Shown here: piece by piece, positions 36,082 through 48,473 of the stretch | Layout of the letters: each line of letters begins with the position of its first letter | Numbering within the stretch: the stretch's first letter is position 1 | Assembly (NCBI GenBank): GCA_963556255.1 | Contig: OY744606.1 | Location: forward strand, 315,001-379,000 | Reading direction: 5' to 3' | Length of the DNA: 64,000 nt | From: Allolobophora icterica | Lineage: Eukaryota > Annelida > Clitellata > Crassiclitellata > Lumbricidae | Notes under the pieces: generated by a model | Databases searched by the model: none | What the model was told of the DNA's origin: nothing | What the model saw: the letters and a program-made list of their open reading frames with translations, nothing else | Position numbers and translations under genes: made by a program

Positions 36082-37475
36082 TCAGTCGGAAGGTTTTCGT
36101 CCTTTTAGGAGATTCTTGATGAAGAATTCACCTGAAATGCAATTGCTCCGATAAGAATAACGTCTTAATCTGATCGAGGATTAGAAGGACAACAGAGGCA
36201 CTCTAACAATTCAAGCTGTCATTAAATCTTACATTCTTTTTCTATTCATCAGAATCCAGGGTGGACTTAACAATCTGCTGCCACGACCCACAGGCCAAGT
36301 TTTTTTGCCGCCCATAATATTGTGTTCCAATGTTTCAACTTTAACTAATATAATTTATTTATTTTCCTGTTGCTCACAGTTTCATTTGAAATTGAATGTT
36401 CAATTTTTAATTTAAAATTATTTAATTATGCAAGTCACACAGAAATCCATTATTAAATTATTATTAAATGCATTATTTATTACATTAAAACTCTAGAAGC
36501 ACTGATGATGGTCTGGCACTTGCACCGAGTCAAGAAAAGAATAATATTGTTATTATTTTTTAAATTTATGACATCCATGCAGTCACAGAGAACAAGTCGG
36601 ATAAGAATCCCGACATAAGACTGCACGAAATGAAAGAAATTCATCCCCAGCTGACCTGCTCTGTATGAAGATCGGACCAAAGGACCGCTGGCAGTGTAGG
36701 CAAAACCAAGACCATTTCCAATCTCTTCCCAATGCTTGAACTTCTCCGGTGTGACGTACTCTCTCACCTAAATACAATTAGTTTACCACTAGTACAACTG
36801 TTCGTATAATAGTCCCTCATATAGGAAATCACAAATATACGTGTACCAGTATTAGAACTGTTCACACTACCATCACATATTCTACCACAGTACCACTGAA
36901 CCTAGCTGTATCTGGAGGGAACTCCCAACGGTTGGGCTATGCATGCATGCCTCCTCAAACTGACAATATTTCATTATCTGAGCAGTGCTCACTAACTAAA
37001 GAACTTTCTGCTCTTAATAACATCATTTAGTTTCTTCTAAATGGCGATATATATAAATTTATGTTTACAAATCTAATTATTCAAAACTGCAGTTTATTGT
37101 TTTATTTTTTTGTTGACCAATGGCACAACTCAGCATAGCCAAAGTGGGAAGTAAAGTTTCAAGCATCACCTCTGACAATGGCTACTGTCCAGGAACCTTG
37201 ACAAAGTCTTTCACGCACAATTGCTTTGTCGAGCTGATTCAGATTAACTGATCTTACATCTATAAATGCAATACAATAATAATACTAATAATAATACTAC
37301 TACTAATAATAATACTACTAATAATAATAATAGCCTAAATACACTGAAACTTCCTTGCGTTACCTTCACATAACACTACACTTAACCATTCGTACACTAC
37401 ATTATCTGAGCCTGAACGAGCAATATTGTACCAGAATGCAGTTTGTCATCCTGATTCAATAAACAAATATATATA

Positions 37476-37508
<33 letters not shown>

Positions 37509-39026
37509 TACCTGTTCAATAAAACGACTTAACGCTAAAACTGTGAGGTCTGGTAAAACGATCTTGTCTTCACTCAACGGGAAACATACCTTGATATGCC
37601 TTTTTGTTGGCTGCATATACTGACCCAATGTCAGACAATCCACTTCAACTGATCGTAAATCTGTAAAAATTTCATTTCAAAGAGTCCTTAAACTTCACTA
37701 CAGTCCAAACCGATACTCAATATTATTGTTAATTAGTAACTTTTATTGTGCCAATGTCTAGAGCACAAAGCATCAACCGATGGCACAACAAAACCCAACC
37801 ATAATCAGGTCAACATCCAGAAGATCAGTTAGGTAAGACAGCCTAAGGTGGATACACAATTTGAAAAAGGTAAGTCTCAAGCCAAGAACGAAATGACATA
37901 AGCGGCTGAACAAGGACCGATAAATAGAAAAGCCATGGTGCAAAGCAAAGGAAATTATTGATGTCTGCTACAAGCTAAGTTCCACGTTACTTATCGCTGG
38001 TACAGCACCCTTCTTTCTCCAGCTACACTGAAAACTCGATACAATATCATCTTTGAAAGCAATATCAAGAACCAATTACAACGATATTTTATAATGAGCT
38101 CATTTTCAAAAGTCAACTAAATTCGTTGTCCATGTCCGTGACCACATTATTTTCGAATTCTTGTTATACCAGAATTCATAACAATGAGTTTCTGGTATAT
38201 TAACACACAAACAACCCTCCAACTCATTCGCTAACCTTTCATTGTCTGCAAAACTTGTTCATCCGTTTCACCAAGACCCAGCATCACCGACGTCTTCGTG
38301 ACGAGAGACGGTTTGTATTTCTTGGCATGTTCAAGCACAGATAACGACTGATCGTAATTCGCTCTGTGATCACGAGCAAACCTACAATTCACAACAATTT
38401 CTTTACTTCTTCGTTACTTTATATGACTGCGTACTTCTGCAGAACCAGTTAATCCAAATCTGTCCTACAGACGAATGTTTGATGAGCGTCAAGAAGGAAC
38501 CCTGCTTAGGCCAGAATGAAACAGTGGGTCTGGAACTGGGAGTTAACCTGATTAAGGCTTGATTTTGATTTGCCATCAGTTGATGCCCTGTGCATTAGAC
38601 ACTGGCACAATAGAAGTCAACTAATTAATGATAATAACAATTATGGAAAAGCAGCAACCAGGTTGACTCTTGCTACAATTAACCATCAGGCTCAAACGGT
38701 TTCTCTGAGGGAATTATAAAAAAGGACCTTTATCTTATCTTCCATTGCACTGCTTCTGAAATATTTGGTTCCATGTTTAAATGCTGCAAGGAAAGAGAGT
38801 CTACTGCAGAACAACTATTGATGTCTAAACTCACAACTACAAATGTTCTTCTATACAATCAATGAACTGCGATTTAACTGATGAACGGTGTTCAACAAAG
38901 GTTTCAGTAAATCAGTCGACTGATCATTAATCAATCAATCAATCAGTCAATCAATCATTGAATTAATGAGCTGCAATTTCTAATCTAATGCCTTCTATAG
39001 CGCCAATCAATGGTCAATACAGAGAG

Positions 39027-39073
<47 letters not shown>

Positions 39074-42000
39074 CCAACCAATCAGGAGAGCAACCAAGAA
39101 AAAAGAAACCCCAACAGATAGAAGCGGTTGAAAACCTGACAGAGTCTCACCGCTGTAGTTCTCTCACGGTTTCCATGTTGTGTGCATAAACATCCAGACC
39201 AGACTCAATGATCGTCTCAACGCACGTCTGATTGCCACGAAAGTCTGGCGTCAGGCATTCTACGAGAATTGACGAATTTCTGAAAAATAAAAAGCATTAG
39301 AATGATGAATTAATAAACATCTGGAAAGTATATTACAATTCATTATTGGAACCTCATATACTTAGATTCCGTTACAGTGGCAACTATGCAAGTCATATAC
39401 TATGCATGTATACATATAACTGTGGGAGTCATTATATTTTATGTATATTAGTTGTTTAAACCCATTTTCAAAAGGGGAATTGGGCGATTAAAATGAAAGC
39501 ATATTTACGGCATGTGTGGCCTAAGTAAATTGGCCCATTTAAAGCCATTACGCTTGTTAGTCTCAGCCTCTTTGCCACCTAAGTAAATTAGTTTTAGCCT
39601 GTTTTAAGTCGTCAGTTTAACAAAGCAGCCCTTACGTGTGTTGGAATCTCGCCACTTGTAAACAGTGACGTCATTGGTCATGAATATTCATTAGTTGGAA
39701 GCGGCCAATGAGAGGAGCATAACAAAAAGTTCACTACATGAATGAATTCGTGACATTTCTGCTTGTTTATTTTATTAATATATATATACTATACACAACT
39801 ATGGCAATCATTATATGCTATGTATATACTATATATATATATCTATATATACCTATGGGTTATTATATACTTTGCATACACATACTATACATATCTAATT
39901 ATCTATATATAGCTCCATAAGTGAATTTATGTGTATAAATATATATGTATATATATCGTGGGGCGTGGTGGCTCAGTGGTAAGTTCGGCGCCTTGTGACC
40001 GGAGGGTTGCAGGTTCGAATCCCACTCTAGCCGCTGCATATGGACCTTGGGCAAGTCCTTCACTCGCAATTGCCCGTGGCGCTTCGGCGTGAAAATTCCG
40101 GCACAGTATCAAATGCTGTAGTCGGGAGCGCCTCTGAGTAGTAGTTGACTTCGAGAGGCGCTATAGAAATATCCGCAATAAATAAATAAATAAAAAAATA
40201 TATATATACCGGTACCTATGGTAATCATTATATACTATGCATGTATATATTATACAACATAATACATCTGTATTTTCTATAGCCCTCCTTCAGAAGTTGG
40301 GTGTGCACACATGACCGTGCGACAGTGCCATGGATGGCGCTGAACAACTCTCTGTGCAGGACTTGCTCAAAGTCTGTAGAGTACACAGTGAGCGCCTGAG
40401 TGAAGGATCAAACTCATGCTCTCCATGTTACATTACGGAAGACTTATGTCATGGATGACTATGACATGAACACACCAATGTCATTCAGGTGATGACTGTG
40501 TCATGAACTAAGTCATGTGCGACTTACCGTTTCTTTATTTCACGAACCGTTTCAGCGAAATGAGCCGAGCCACCATCAGTCATATCTAAAAGAAAACCAA
40601 TGATATACGTACCTCTGTGTTTACCAGTCAGGCTACAGTGGGAAACAGGTAATATACAACATATATGAATCACATAAGTATACATATATAACAGATGAAT
40701 GCAAGTATATAAATACATATATAAAATAAATAAATGTATGCATATTTACAAATGCACCCCAATTTATAATGGATAAACATTTCACAATATAAAACCTTCT
40801 TTCAAAACTCTTGAAAGCATAAAGTATATTAACGAGCGCATTTGAACGATCATCTGCCATACAACAGGTGGTCTATACGGTAGCGCACTGGGTCTGTAAT
40901 ACAACAACTGCAGGTCTGAACTTGCTATGTGGATTCTGTGCAACGTCATGGAGAGGTTGTTTGTGCCTACTCCTCAGGTTCTGATCCACTTATCGTGCAC
41001 ATATAATATGTGCAATGCAAATAAACTAAAATATAGATATATAATAAATAATAAACTGAATTATTATGCAATAAATAAATATAGCAAAAAACAAATAAAA
41101 TAAAAGATAAACAGACCTGCATAAAATAAATAAATTTAAAACATAAATAAATGAAATATAAAGATACACTGACCTTGTGGAAGACATAAATAAAAATATA
41201 AATATATATAATATATAATTAAAAATAGTGAAAGACAGATATACTGACTTATTAAATGTAAAACGTAATAAATAAATATACTATAAAATAAATAGAATAG
41301 ACAGATACACTGACCTTGCACAAGTGTATAAAAACCTAAATAAATAAATAAATAAAATATACACAATAAATAGATAAAAAGAGAGAAGCACACACCGTCC
41401 CTGTCGACGGATGTAAGTACGACGTAGTCCAGCCCCCATTCGGCAATTGCAGTCGCTGTGTGGGTCGGTTCCATCGGATCAAGTGGTGAAGGGGCGCGAG
41501 ATGTTTTAACGGAGCAGAAACGACAGCCACGCGTACACGTGTCACCCATCAGCATTATGGTCGCCGTGGCAATTTCGTTTGCTCCCCCTCCCCAACATTC
41601 CCCAATGTTCGGACATCGCGCCTCTTCACAGACCTTTCACAGATAAACAAAACAATTGTATTATGTGTGATATGAGTTTGCATGTGCATGTATGCATACA
41701 TCAATGTAAACGTACACACATTTCTTCGATTATAGCCTCTGAGGCATATGAATAGGCTCCAGTTTACTCTACTCATATATATTCATGAACCTTTGGTTGG
41801 ATTATGGCAAAATATAACTCACAATTTCTCAAAAGTAGCCACATACGTACATCTTTAAAAAAATTTAATTTTTAGCTATTGGTATTTGAAATAAAATCTG
41901 CAATTTTCACAAATTTTTCAGTAATCGCAGCCCAATCCAATATCAAACCCAGTTTTGATTTTCAAACTTTTTGAGAGATTTCTTTGATGCAGCCACAATG

Positions 42001-43828
42001 CCTCTGAGTAGGTCTTTTGAAGAGGCGCTATATAAATATCCAGAATGAATGAATGAATGAACAAACAATATAATAACAATAAGAAATGACAGACTGATTG
42101 CTTTGCATACAGTGTGTAGCTTTAGACTTCGGACAGTGTTCTTCAATTTGTTGTAGTTTTTGCTGACTGGAATCTCTGTCTTCAGCCACGGTGGCAACCG
42201 TAGCCTAGAAAATGGCATCACAGAGTTTTTAAAACTTCCAATGAAAACACTACCACAGAAAAGCAGCACTCAGAAACTCTAACTTAACTGAACTCGCACA
42301 AATGACAAGTTCTCTAACGCTACACTATATACAACATCAGTTACATTACGTTGGCTTTTAGGAAGCTCTCAAAAACCCAGCAGATGTTAATCTAATCTCA
42401 TATAATCTGACTTCTATAGCACCATTATAATGCATAAGCCACCACTCAAACATTACTTCAAGTAAAACCATAGTCTAAAACTGCAATCTGTAACACAGGC
42501 CTGAGCAAATGCTGATAAGGTAGAGAAACTAGAACTAATATTATTACGGTAAGTAGGCAATTTGACACGGATGAGATTTAAGTCTAGTCCAGAATGATTT
42601 TAAACAACAATATGAAACAATACTATAATAATAAAAAAATAATATTAGACTAGAGAAATAATACTATCTCTAGAACTTTAACAATAAAATTATTATATAA
42701 TGACATGAAAAATACTAATAATAGACTGAAGTAATAATAATGTCTCTTGAATTTCTTACCTTTCACCTCCAGAGCTTTTCAGACTGTTTGCATACTTGAA
42801 AGCAGAGTCTGCATCTAACTTCGTAACCCTTTCTTCTACGAAGTCTTCCAGACCAGGTCCATTTGCCAGTTTCTCCTTCTGATCCTTCGTCAGTGAGCTG
42901 TGCCATCGGCAAGAGATCTTCAAATCCATACATAAAGAATATCACAACAAAAGACTTCAATTGACTAACAGGACATCATCTGATGGGCGATCATGTGCAA
43001 TCGGGGTGTCTAACCCTAGCCCTCAATTTTAAAATCCAGCTTCCACTCGCAGATATAGCTTTTTAGTTGCACAATTACATAGGCTACACTGACCCTAACC
43101 CTAAGCCCTAAACGACCCTCACGACGCAAAGACACCCACCCAGATAGTACATAGGCACCCCAATTGTACATGATCGCCATCTGATGTTGTAAGTGTGTGC
43201 TTTACGGCATATTTCAGAGTTCTCTACATAAATGTCCCAATAGATTTACTTGATCTTTTAAGCCATCTCTTCATTTCTGCTTGCTACTCTCTACTTTTCC
43301 TGTCATCTTCTCTTCCTTCTAGACTGATATCTTTAAGTTTTTAAAGTCAACTTAATCTAGCAAGTATCATGCTGGGCGTAAATTTGTATCAGTCATTGGC
43401 TAGATCATCGTAAGATTTCTTGAACACATGTTTACAATGAAAAGCCTGAAGAAAGAGATAGAGGAGTTTGAGACAAACAATGCTGCACCTGAAATAATAG
43501 GCTGATGAACGGAGTATTTGTTGAATTAAGGTGGCGATCGTTTCAGATGCGAGGTGGAGCAAGGAACATGGATCGGCCACAGAACTTAAGACTGGGAGAC
43601 GGGAGACGGGAGAGTGCGGCTCTGATACAGAGCCCTTGCCTGGGCGATGGTATGAAGGTTAAGAGTTTACGAAGATACTGTTATAAAACAGCAAGTAAAT
43701 TAATCTTAAAAGAATACTTTTAAAACCTGATGTGCTAAATAAAATGCACCAAACAACTTTAAGTAATATATTACCAATACCCGTTGGGGAAAGAGTGTAC
43801 GGAACGGAGTTTTAATCATTCCAGCCAT
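36082..43828 (-). CDS. LIAS: Lipoyl synthase, mitochondrial, complete, 367 aa, 10 coding exons
   Basis: Radical-SAM enzyme of the mitochondrial matrix that inserts two sulfurs into protein-bound octanoyl groups to make lipoate for 2-oxoacid dehydrogenases and the glycine cleavage system. Exons: 43828-43781, 42917-42760, 42204-42111, 41633-41396, 40585-40528, 39279-39151, 38381-38236, 37660-37590, 36767-36656 and 36131-36082; all GT-AG with closing phases. The short first exon ([16 protein letters not shown]) is basic and amphipathic, as for a matrix targeting signal. The auxiliary cluster is C102-x4-C107-x5-C113 ([13 protein letters not shown]), the radical SAM cluster is C133-x3-C137-x2-C140 (CTRGCRFC), and the C-terminal RSSY is at 346-349. 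Length is close to the human protein (372 aa). The least certain boundary is the acceptor at 42917, chosen for phase. Confidence 0.97.
38940..39075. repeat. (AATC)n microsatellite in LIAS intron
   Basis: Two runs of AATC repeats on either side of a short unique stretch. Confidence 0.9.
39958..40196 (+). mobile_element. Full-length tRNA-derived SINE, family B
   Basis: The head has an A box in GTGGCTCAGTGGTAAG and a B box GGTTCGAATCC. The centre is CCTTGGGCAAGTCCTTCACT followed by CGCAATTGCC. The 3' part, GGGAGCGCCTCTGAGTAG then GAGGCGCTATAGAAATATCC, ends in (AATA)n. Partial copies of the 3' part lie at about 41,975-42,066 (+), 56,583-56,680 (-) and 785-850 (-). Confidence 0.85.
41396..41633 (-). 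CDS. LIAS: LIAS exon with both iron-sulfur motifs
   Basis: 238-nt exon, acceptor tgtgaaag and donor gtgtgt, covering residues 101-179. It carries all six cluster cysteines, [15 protein letters not shown] and [18 protein letters not shown]. No cysteine is missing, so the gene looks functional. Confidence 0.97.
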
Positions 43829-46383
43829 GACCACAACATCGCCCAAAAAATACCAAGGACCATGTTGCAAAACCGGAGTAAATATCACAGATGACACGTC
43901 GTTTATTACGCCACTCTTCCAATTCACGGCATTTTGTTCCTTATATTAAGTTTTAAGACTTACACTCTCGACTCTAGCAACGTTTTCACATGAAGGCCAA
44001 TGATAAAATGACAAACTTCTTGGAAAGAAAGTTTTATAAATTGAATTCCTTAGAAGCAATAGTAATAAACTTTATAACATATTTCCCTATCAATTCTTAA
44101 ATCTCTGACAGGAACTTGGTTCAGATATTAAATATTAAATATTAAATATTAAATATTAAATATTAAATATTAAATATTAAACGAAAATTATTATTATTAT
44201 TATTTCTTTTTTGCCCTGAGGTACTTCATTCCCTCAGGGGCTTAGAAATTATTAGTGTAATTATTCTGGAACGGCTACCCCTCTTCAGTATCGGACACAG
44301 CGTTGCCAAAGGAGCCGCTGAATGATTTGACGTAGAGAGTATACGGATTTGATTTAACGTAGAACTCGTGAGTAGGCTGGTGCCCTGTGCTTAGCCTTCG
44401 AGTGGCGATTTATCCTAATCGTAATCGTAATCTCGAGACTTCTACAGCGCCCAAAACAGCTACGTCGCGGGAACCAGCTTATTCACAGGCGTAGAAGTAT
44501 TGAGATTACGATTACAATAGTCCATGATAGTTATAATTGCACGACTGCACGACCGATTAATACCTAGAGCGGACAATTTTATGAGGAAAACATTTTTGAC
44601 AAGAATGCTTTATTTTGTATAAATTGTATGTAAACCAAAGTGCGGTATAGGCAGTTGGTGTTAATAAAGAATATACTTACTTACTTACTTAATTGGTTCA
44701 AAGGTCTTCGGGCCGGCGGGTACTTATTTATTCTTCATGTTTTACACCAACCTAATAATTTTGATTAAAATTTGCTGCCGTAGACGATTTAATCTATAGA
44801 ACTTACATAAAGGGAAGTTGTTTCAAAATAAAAAATTTAAACTAATTTTTAAAGTAAACGTGTTTCTTAAAATCGACCAATCAGATTTCGCCAAATCCGA
44901 AATGACGCAATGTTGCTGCATAATAAATGAGGACGAGGAAGGCGGCCATTACGTTAAAGATCATCTGAGCGTAGGTCACTTGTTGTTGAGCGAACGTTTC
45001 TTTTGTTTCACGATTATTCGACAAAAGTTGCCGGTTAAAACAACAAATCCTTTGCGGAATTATATTCTAGTCGTTGAAAGCGCAGCCATTCTGGAGTTGT
45101 GAAAATCTTGTTGAAAAAATGTAAACGTTTATTTTTGTTTAGGACACGTATACTTGATGGAAGATTGTTTAGGAAAGTCAATGATTTCATTATACGGATT
45201 AAATCATATTTACATTGGCTTCAAAGTAAAATGCTAAATTTTTAAGCGCATAAGAAAGTTATTGAACTGCATATTAAACACGAATAAAGTAAGAAGTTAA
45301 CGTTAATATTTTTCGAGTGCTTCCTTTTATGGTCGGTACACGTCAGTAGTAAACAACTACGGACTAAAAACTTTGTGTTAATTTTGATGTATTTATGTCG
45401 TAAGTTTAGTTTATATTCATGCTTTGCGAACCTTTAGACAAAGAGATGCATTAGTTTAAACTTTCGCAACCATTTAAATGTTTTTAATGCACAAAATTTG
45501 GCTTAAAGTTTTTGCTGGTAATTTTTCCTTGCCTGCGTTTTTATGCTGTTAAATTTTCGGTTTCACTTTGCAGTGATCACTGATTGATGCGTGTGCATTA
45601 TTATGAATTAGTGTTAAAGAAGTTCTGAGATTAGATTAGATTTGATAGATTTAGAGACACATTCTAGAAGTAAAGGCGTGTGGGATAGTCTGTTGGTTAG
45701 CGTGCTGGACTGTCAATGGAGAGATCAGGGGTTCAACTCACCACCAGGACAGAAATTTGAATTGAGATTTCTGCTACACCTGCGCCCCCTAGCCAACTCA
45801 GCTGTAATGAGTACACTGACCGTACACTGTCTGTGAAGGTTAGATGTCAAGGGAGAGGACTGGCCACCTGCCTTCATATGCCAAGGCTAAGAAAATGAAG
45901 TCACTAACATTTCATACCCATGACTGCCTCAGGGATCTGAAGGGACTGCTCTTCTTCTTCTTCTTGAAGTAAGAGTAGGCAGATAGCCTTGGAATGTGGC
46001 AGCAATTAGCCTTTGACTTCAACTGGAACAATTGTTAGTTTGTTGAGATGACATCTGTAATGCCATCATCTTATTACAGAACATGAAATGTCCTTTGAGT
46101 CTTTCTGTGTCAAGCTCTGAAGGAGACTTGGGTTTGGGTCAAGTGCACAAATACTGGTGTAATTTATCCGTTCTCCAGTATTTGAGCATCATTCAGGTCT
46201 AAACACTTGCGTCTTTCAACTTGGACAACACAAACGCTTGTATTAGATTAGATTAGATCTAGATTATACAGATTATTATTTCTATTTCAATGTGTTTAAA
46301 GAGTAATATCATCTGACTGCATGATCTGTGACTTGGAATCTGAGAGTGAGCCAACGACTTGTTTTCTTGACAGATCATTGGCC
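43829..46383. other. Divergent intergenic region LIAS / HERPUD
   Basis: Should hold the promoters of both genes and the non-coding first exon of HERPUD, since its ATG follows an acceptor. It contains an (ATTAAAT)n-like run at 44,128-44,182, a CAGGCG-tailed SINE-like copy at 44,400-44,520, and a family A SINE at 45,665-45,950. I see no clear TATA box. Confidence 0.5.
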
Positions 46384-46527
46384 ATGTCTTTATCGTCGAA
46401 TCCGTCGGTGACGTTAGTCATCAAAGCTCCAAATCAGAAGATAGCTGATCAGAAGATCGAATGTACAGTTGACTGGACAGTTCGACAGCTAAAGCAACAT
46501 CTGGCAAAAGTCTATCCAACAAATCCT
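46384..46527 (+). CDS. HERPUD2: HERPUD-type protein, first coding exon only
   Basis: HERPUD proteins are ER-membrane, ubiquitin-like-domain components of the HRD1 ER-associated degradation complex. The exon opens after acceptor ttttcttgacag with ATCATTGGCC before ATG, so the upstream leader is spliced. It encodes 48 residues: SVTLVIKAPNQKI, then CTVDWTVRQLKQHLAKVYPT, and stops at NP before gtaaga. This is the first half of the ubiquitin-like fold, ending where human HERPUD exon 1 ends (VYPxxP). The rest (ubiquitin-like second half, Asn-rich region, membrane hairpin) is not visible before the assembly gap. HERPUD1 and HERPUD2 cannot be separated from 48 residues; IKAPNQK looks nearer HERPUD2. 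Confidence 0.78.
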
Positions 46528-46799
46528 GTAAGAATGCTTGCTTATTTGTGTCGTATGGGTCGCTGGGGTCTTGGCTAAATGCTCACCTTTCTCGAATTGC
46601 TTATCCTCGTTGGCTGTGTTCTGGTCTCTGGAGCTTTGGGGATCTCAAATGGTGATGACCTAAAGGATTGCGATTTGGGAATTTTTTGCTTAGTAGCTAT
46701 TGTAGCATTGGATGTTACAATAGCCACAAGGTAATGTTGCCTGAATAGATGAGAGACTGCAGTTGGATGGGTGGATGTATCAATGGGTAGATCGTTAGT

Positions 46800-46985
46800 T
46801 TTAATTATTACACATTTATTAAACGCAGCTATCTAATGAATAAGCATCAGTTGATGGCACTGAGCAATTGTGAGTGAAGAACTTGCTGAAGGTTCGTACA
46901 TAGTACCGTCTCAGGGGAGGCTCTAAACCCGTACTCTCCACGTTACACGGTGAGCGCTCTTACCAGTTGGCTACCATGTCCCAAA
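46800..46985 (-). mobile_element. SINE-like copy with shared central domain
   Basis: On the minus strand it includes AGCGCTCACCGTGTAACGTG, GTACGGGTTTAGAGCC (degraded B box) and ACCTTCAGCAAGTTCTTCAC. A related copy is near 40,280-40,450 (minus). Confidence 0.6.
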
Positions 46986-47271
46986 ACGGGTAGTTGGGTG
47001 CTTAATACTGCTTATGTAAATGCCCCTTTGAGTGTCTTCAGTAGATAGTTGGATATATGTGTCTGTGTATCTTGTGTTTCTCTGGGGTGACTTCTCCAGT
47101 TTTCCCCAAGCATTATTTGCCTAGATGAACTTTTTGTTCTTAGTGAACTTTACATCACATAGTGAGGAGCACTTACGTGTGGTACTGAAAAGGTGTTATA
47201 TTGAGTGTCTGGATACAGTTCATACATTTTGAGCCATTTAAGGTGTTGAGTTGAAGAACAGAAGGAACTGG

Positions 47272-47376
47272 CTGTACAAGACATCATAAGTGGATCGAGG
47301 GTTATGTAAGACTTGTACAAGACATCATAAGTGGATCGAGGGTTATGTAAGACTTGTACAAGACATCATAAGTGGA
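47272..47376. repeat. 41-bp tandem repeat cut by the gap
   Basis: About two and a half units of a 41-bp repeat containing ACATCATAAGTGGATCGAGG and GTTATGTAAGACTTGTACAA, running straight into the Ns. Confidence 0.93.
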
Positions 47377-47576
47377 NNNNNNNNNNNNNNNNNNNNNNNN
47401 NNNNNNNNNNNNNNNNNNNNNNNNNNNNNNNNNNNNNNNNNNNNNNNNNNNNNNNNNNNNNNNNNNNNNNNNNNNNNNNNNNNNNNNNNNNNNNNNNNNN
47501 NNNNNNNNNNNNNNNNNNNNNNNNNNNNNNNNNNNNNNNNNNNNNNNNNNNNNNNNNNNNNNNNNNNNNNNNNNNN
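47377..47576. other. Assembly gap of exactly 200 N
   Basis: A round number, probably a placeholder rather than a measured size. Frames called across it are meaningless. Confidence 0.99.
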
Positions 47577-48103
47577 TCTATGATCTCTTTGCATATCATT
47601 TCCTCCTCCTCTTCCTATTCCTCCTCCTGGTGTGGCATCTGATTTCTGATGCCCTATGGGATGGAAGGAAGGGGTTGCAGTCCGATTTCTCTTAAATACT
47701 AAGAGTATATATGACAACAAGCATGTAAACAGTGAAAAGAGTAAGGAATTAAGGCAGGAAGGAGGTTAGATGGAAGGATAAATGTGTGTAGGGTTGGAGG
47801 AAAGAAAGAAACATGGATGGCTGGAAGAAAGGGAGACAGGAAGGAAGGAATGTAGGAGGGAAGTATATACGTATGGATGGATGGACAGATGGATGGAGTG
47901 ATGGAAGTTAGGAGGGAAGGAATGGCAAAACAAAGATGAACAGATGATGGAACAGATACCCTTTTGAAATGCGAGGAAGAAGGGAAGAACAGATGGATGG
48001 ATAAGTGGAAGAGAGAAGGACAGTGAGTAAGGAGGGAAGAAAGCAAAAATTGATCGCAGTCGGTTGAGTCTTGTGAGCTGTCGAAAGATGTCGCTCTGCT
48101 CAC
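47577..48103. other. Sequence right of the gap
   Basis: Purine-rich GGAAGG/GGATGG microsatellite-like DNA; no exon is recognised after the donor at 48,104. Confidence 0.55.
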
Positions 48104-48227
48104 CCTGTTTCTCGTACTGAGCGAGGATCGAGGCAACAGGATGAATGAGTTCTTCACTCAGTCGCTCGTTCTCTTCTTCTGGCTCCAAATAAATGTTGGC
48201 AATTGTGATATCGAATGATGAACGAAC
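48104..48227 (-). CDS. Exon of unidentified gene
   Basis: Acceptor gtttctgttctaaag and donor gtgagc, 41 codons plus one base. It follows the 54.8-kb exon in phase. Acidic EPEEENERLSEE leads into a predicted helix. Confidence 0.6.
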
Positions 48228-48419
48228 CTTTAGAACAGAAACAAGCAAACTGTCATTGGTCTTACAGTAATAACATCTTTACTACACTGCATCAGAATAA
48301 TAATAAGCTGCCCGGAGCCAAAGAACAACAAAGCCGTCGATATCCATCGCCTTCTTAACGGAGGCAGCGGCGTGGAACTCGATTTTCTGAGTGAACAGAG
48401 CCTTGACATGAATTCTCGG

Positions 48420-48473
<54 letters not shown>

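Noticed and set aside
47290..47720. Frames spanning the gap
   Set aside because: They are mostly N translated as X.
48290..48420. Minus-strand exon with FTQKIEFHAAASVKKAMDID
   Set aside because: Looks coding but has no convincing acceptor or donor, lies against a (TAA)n run, and the exons on both sides already join in phase without it.
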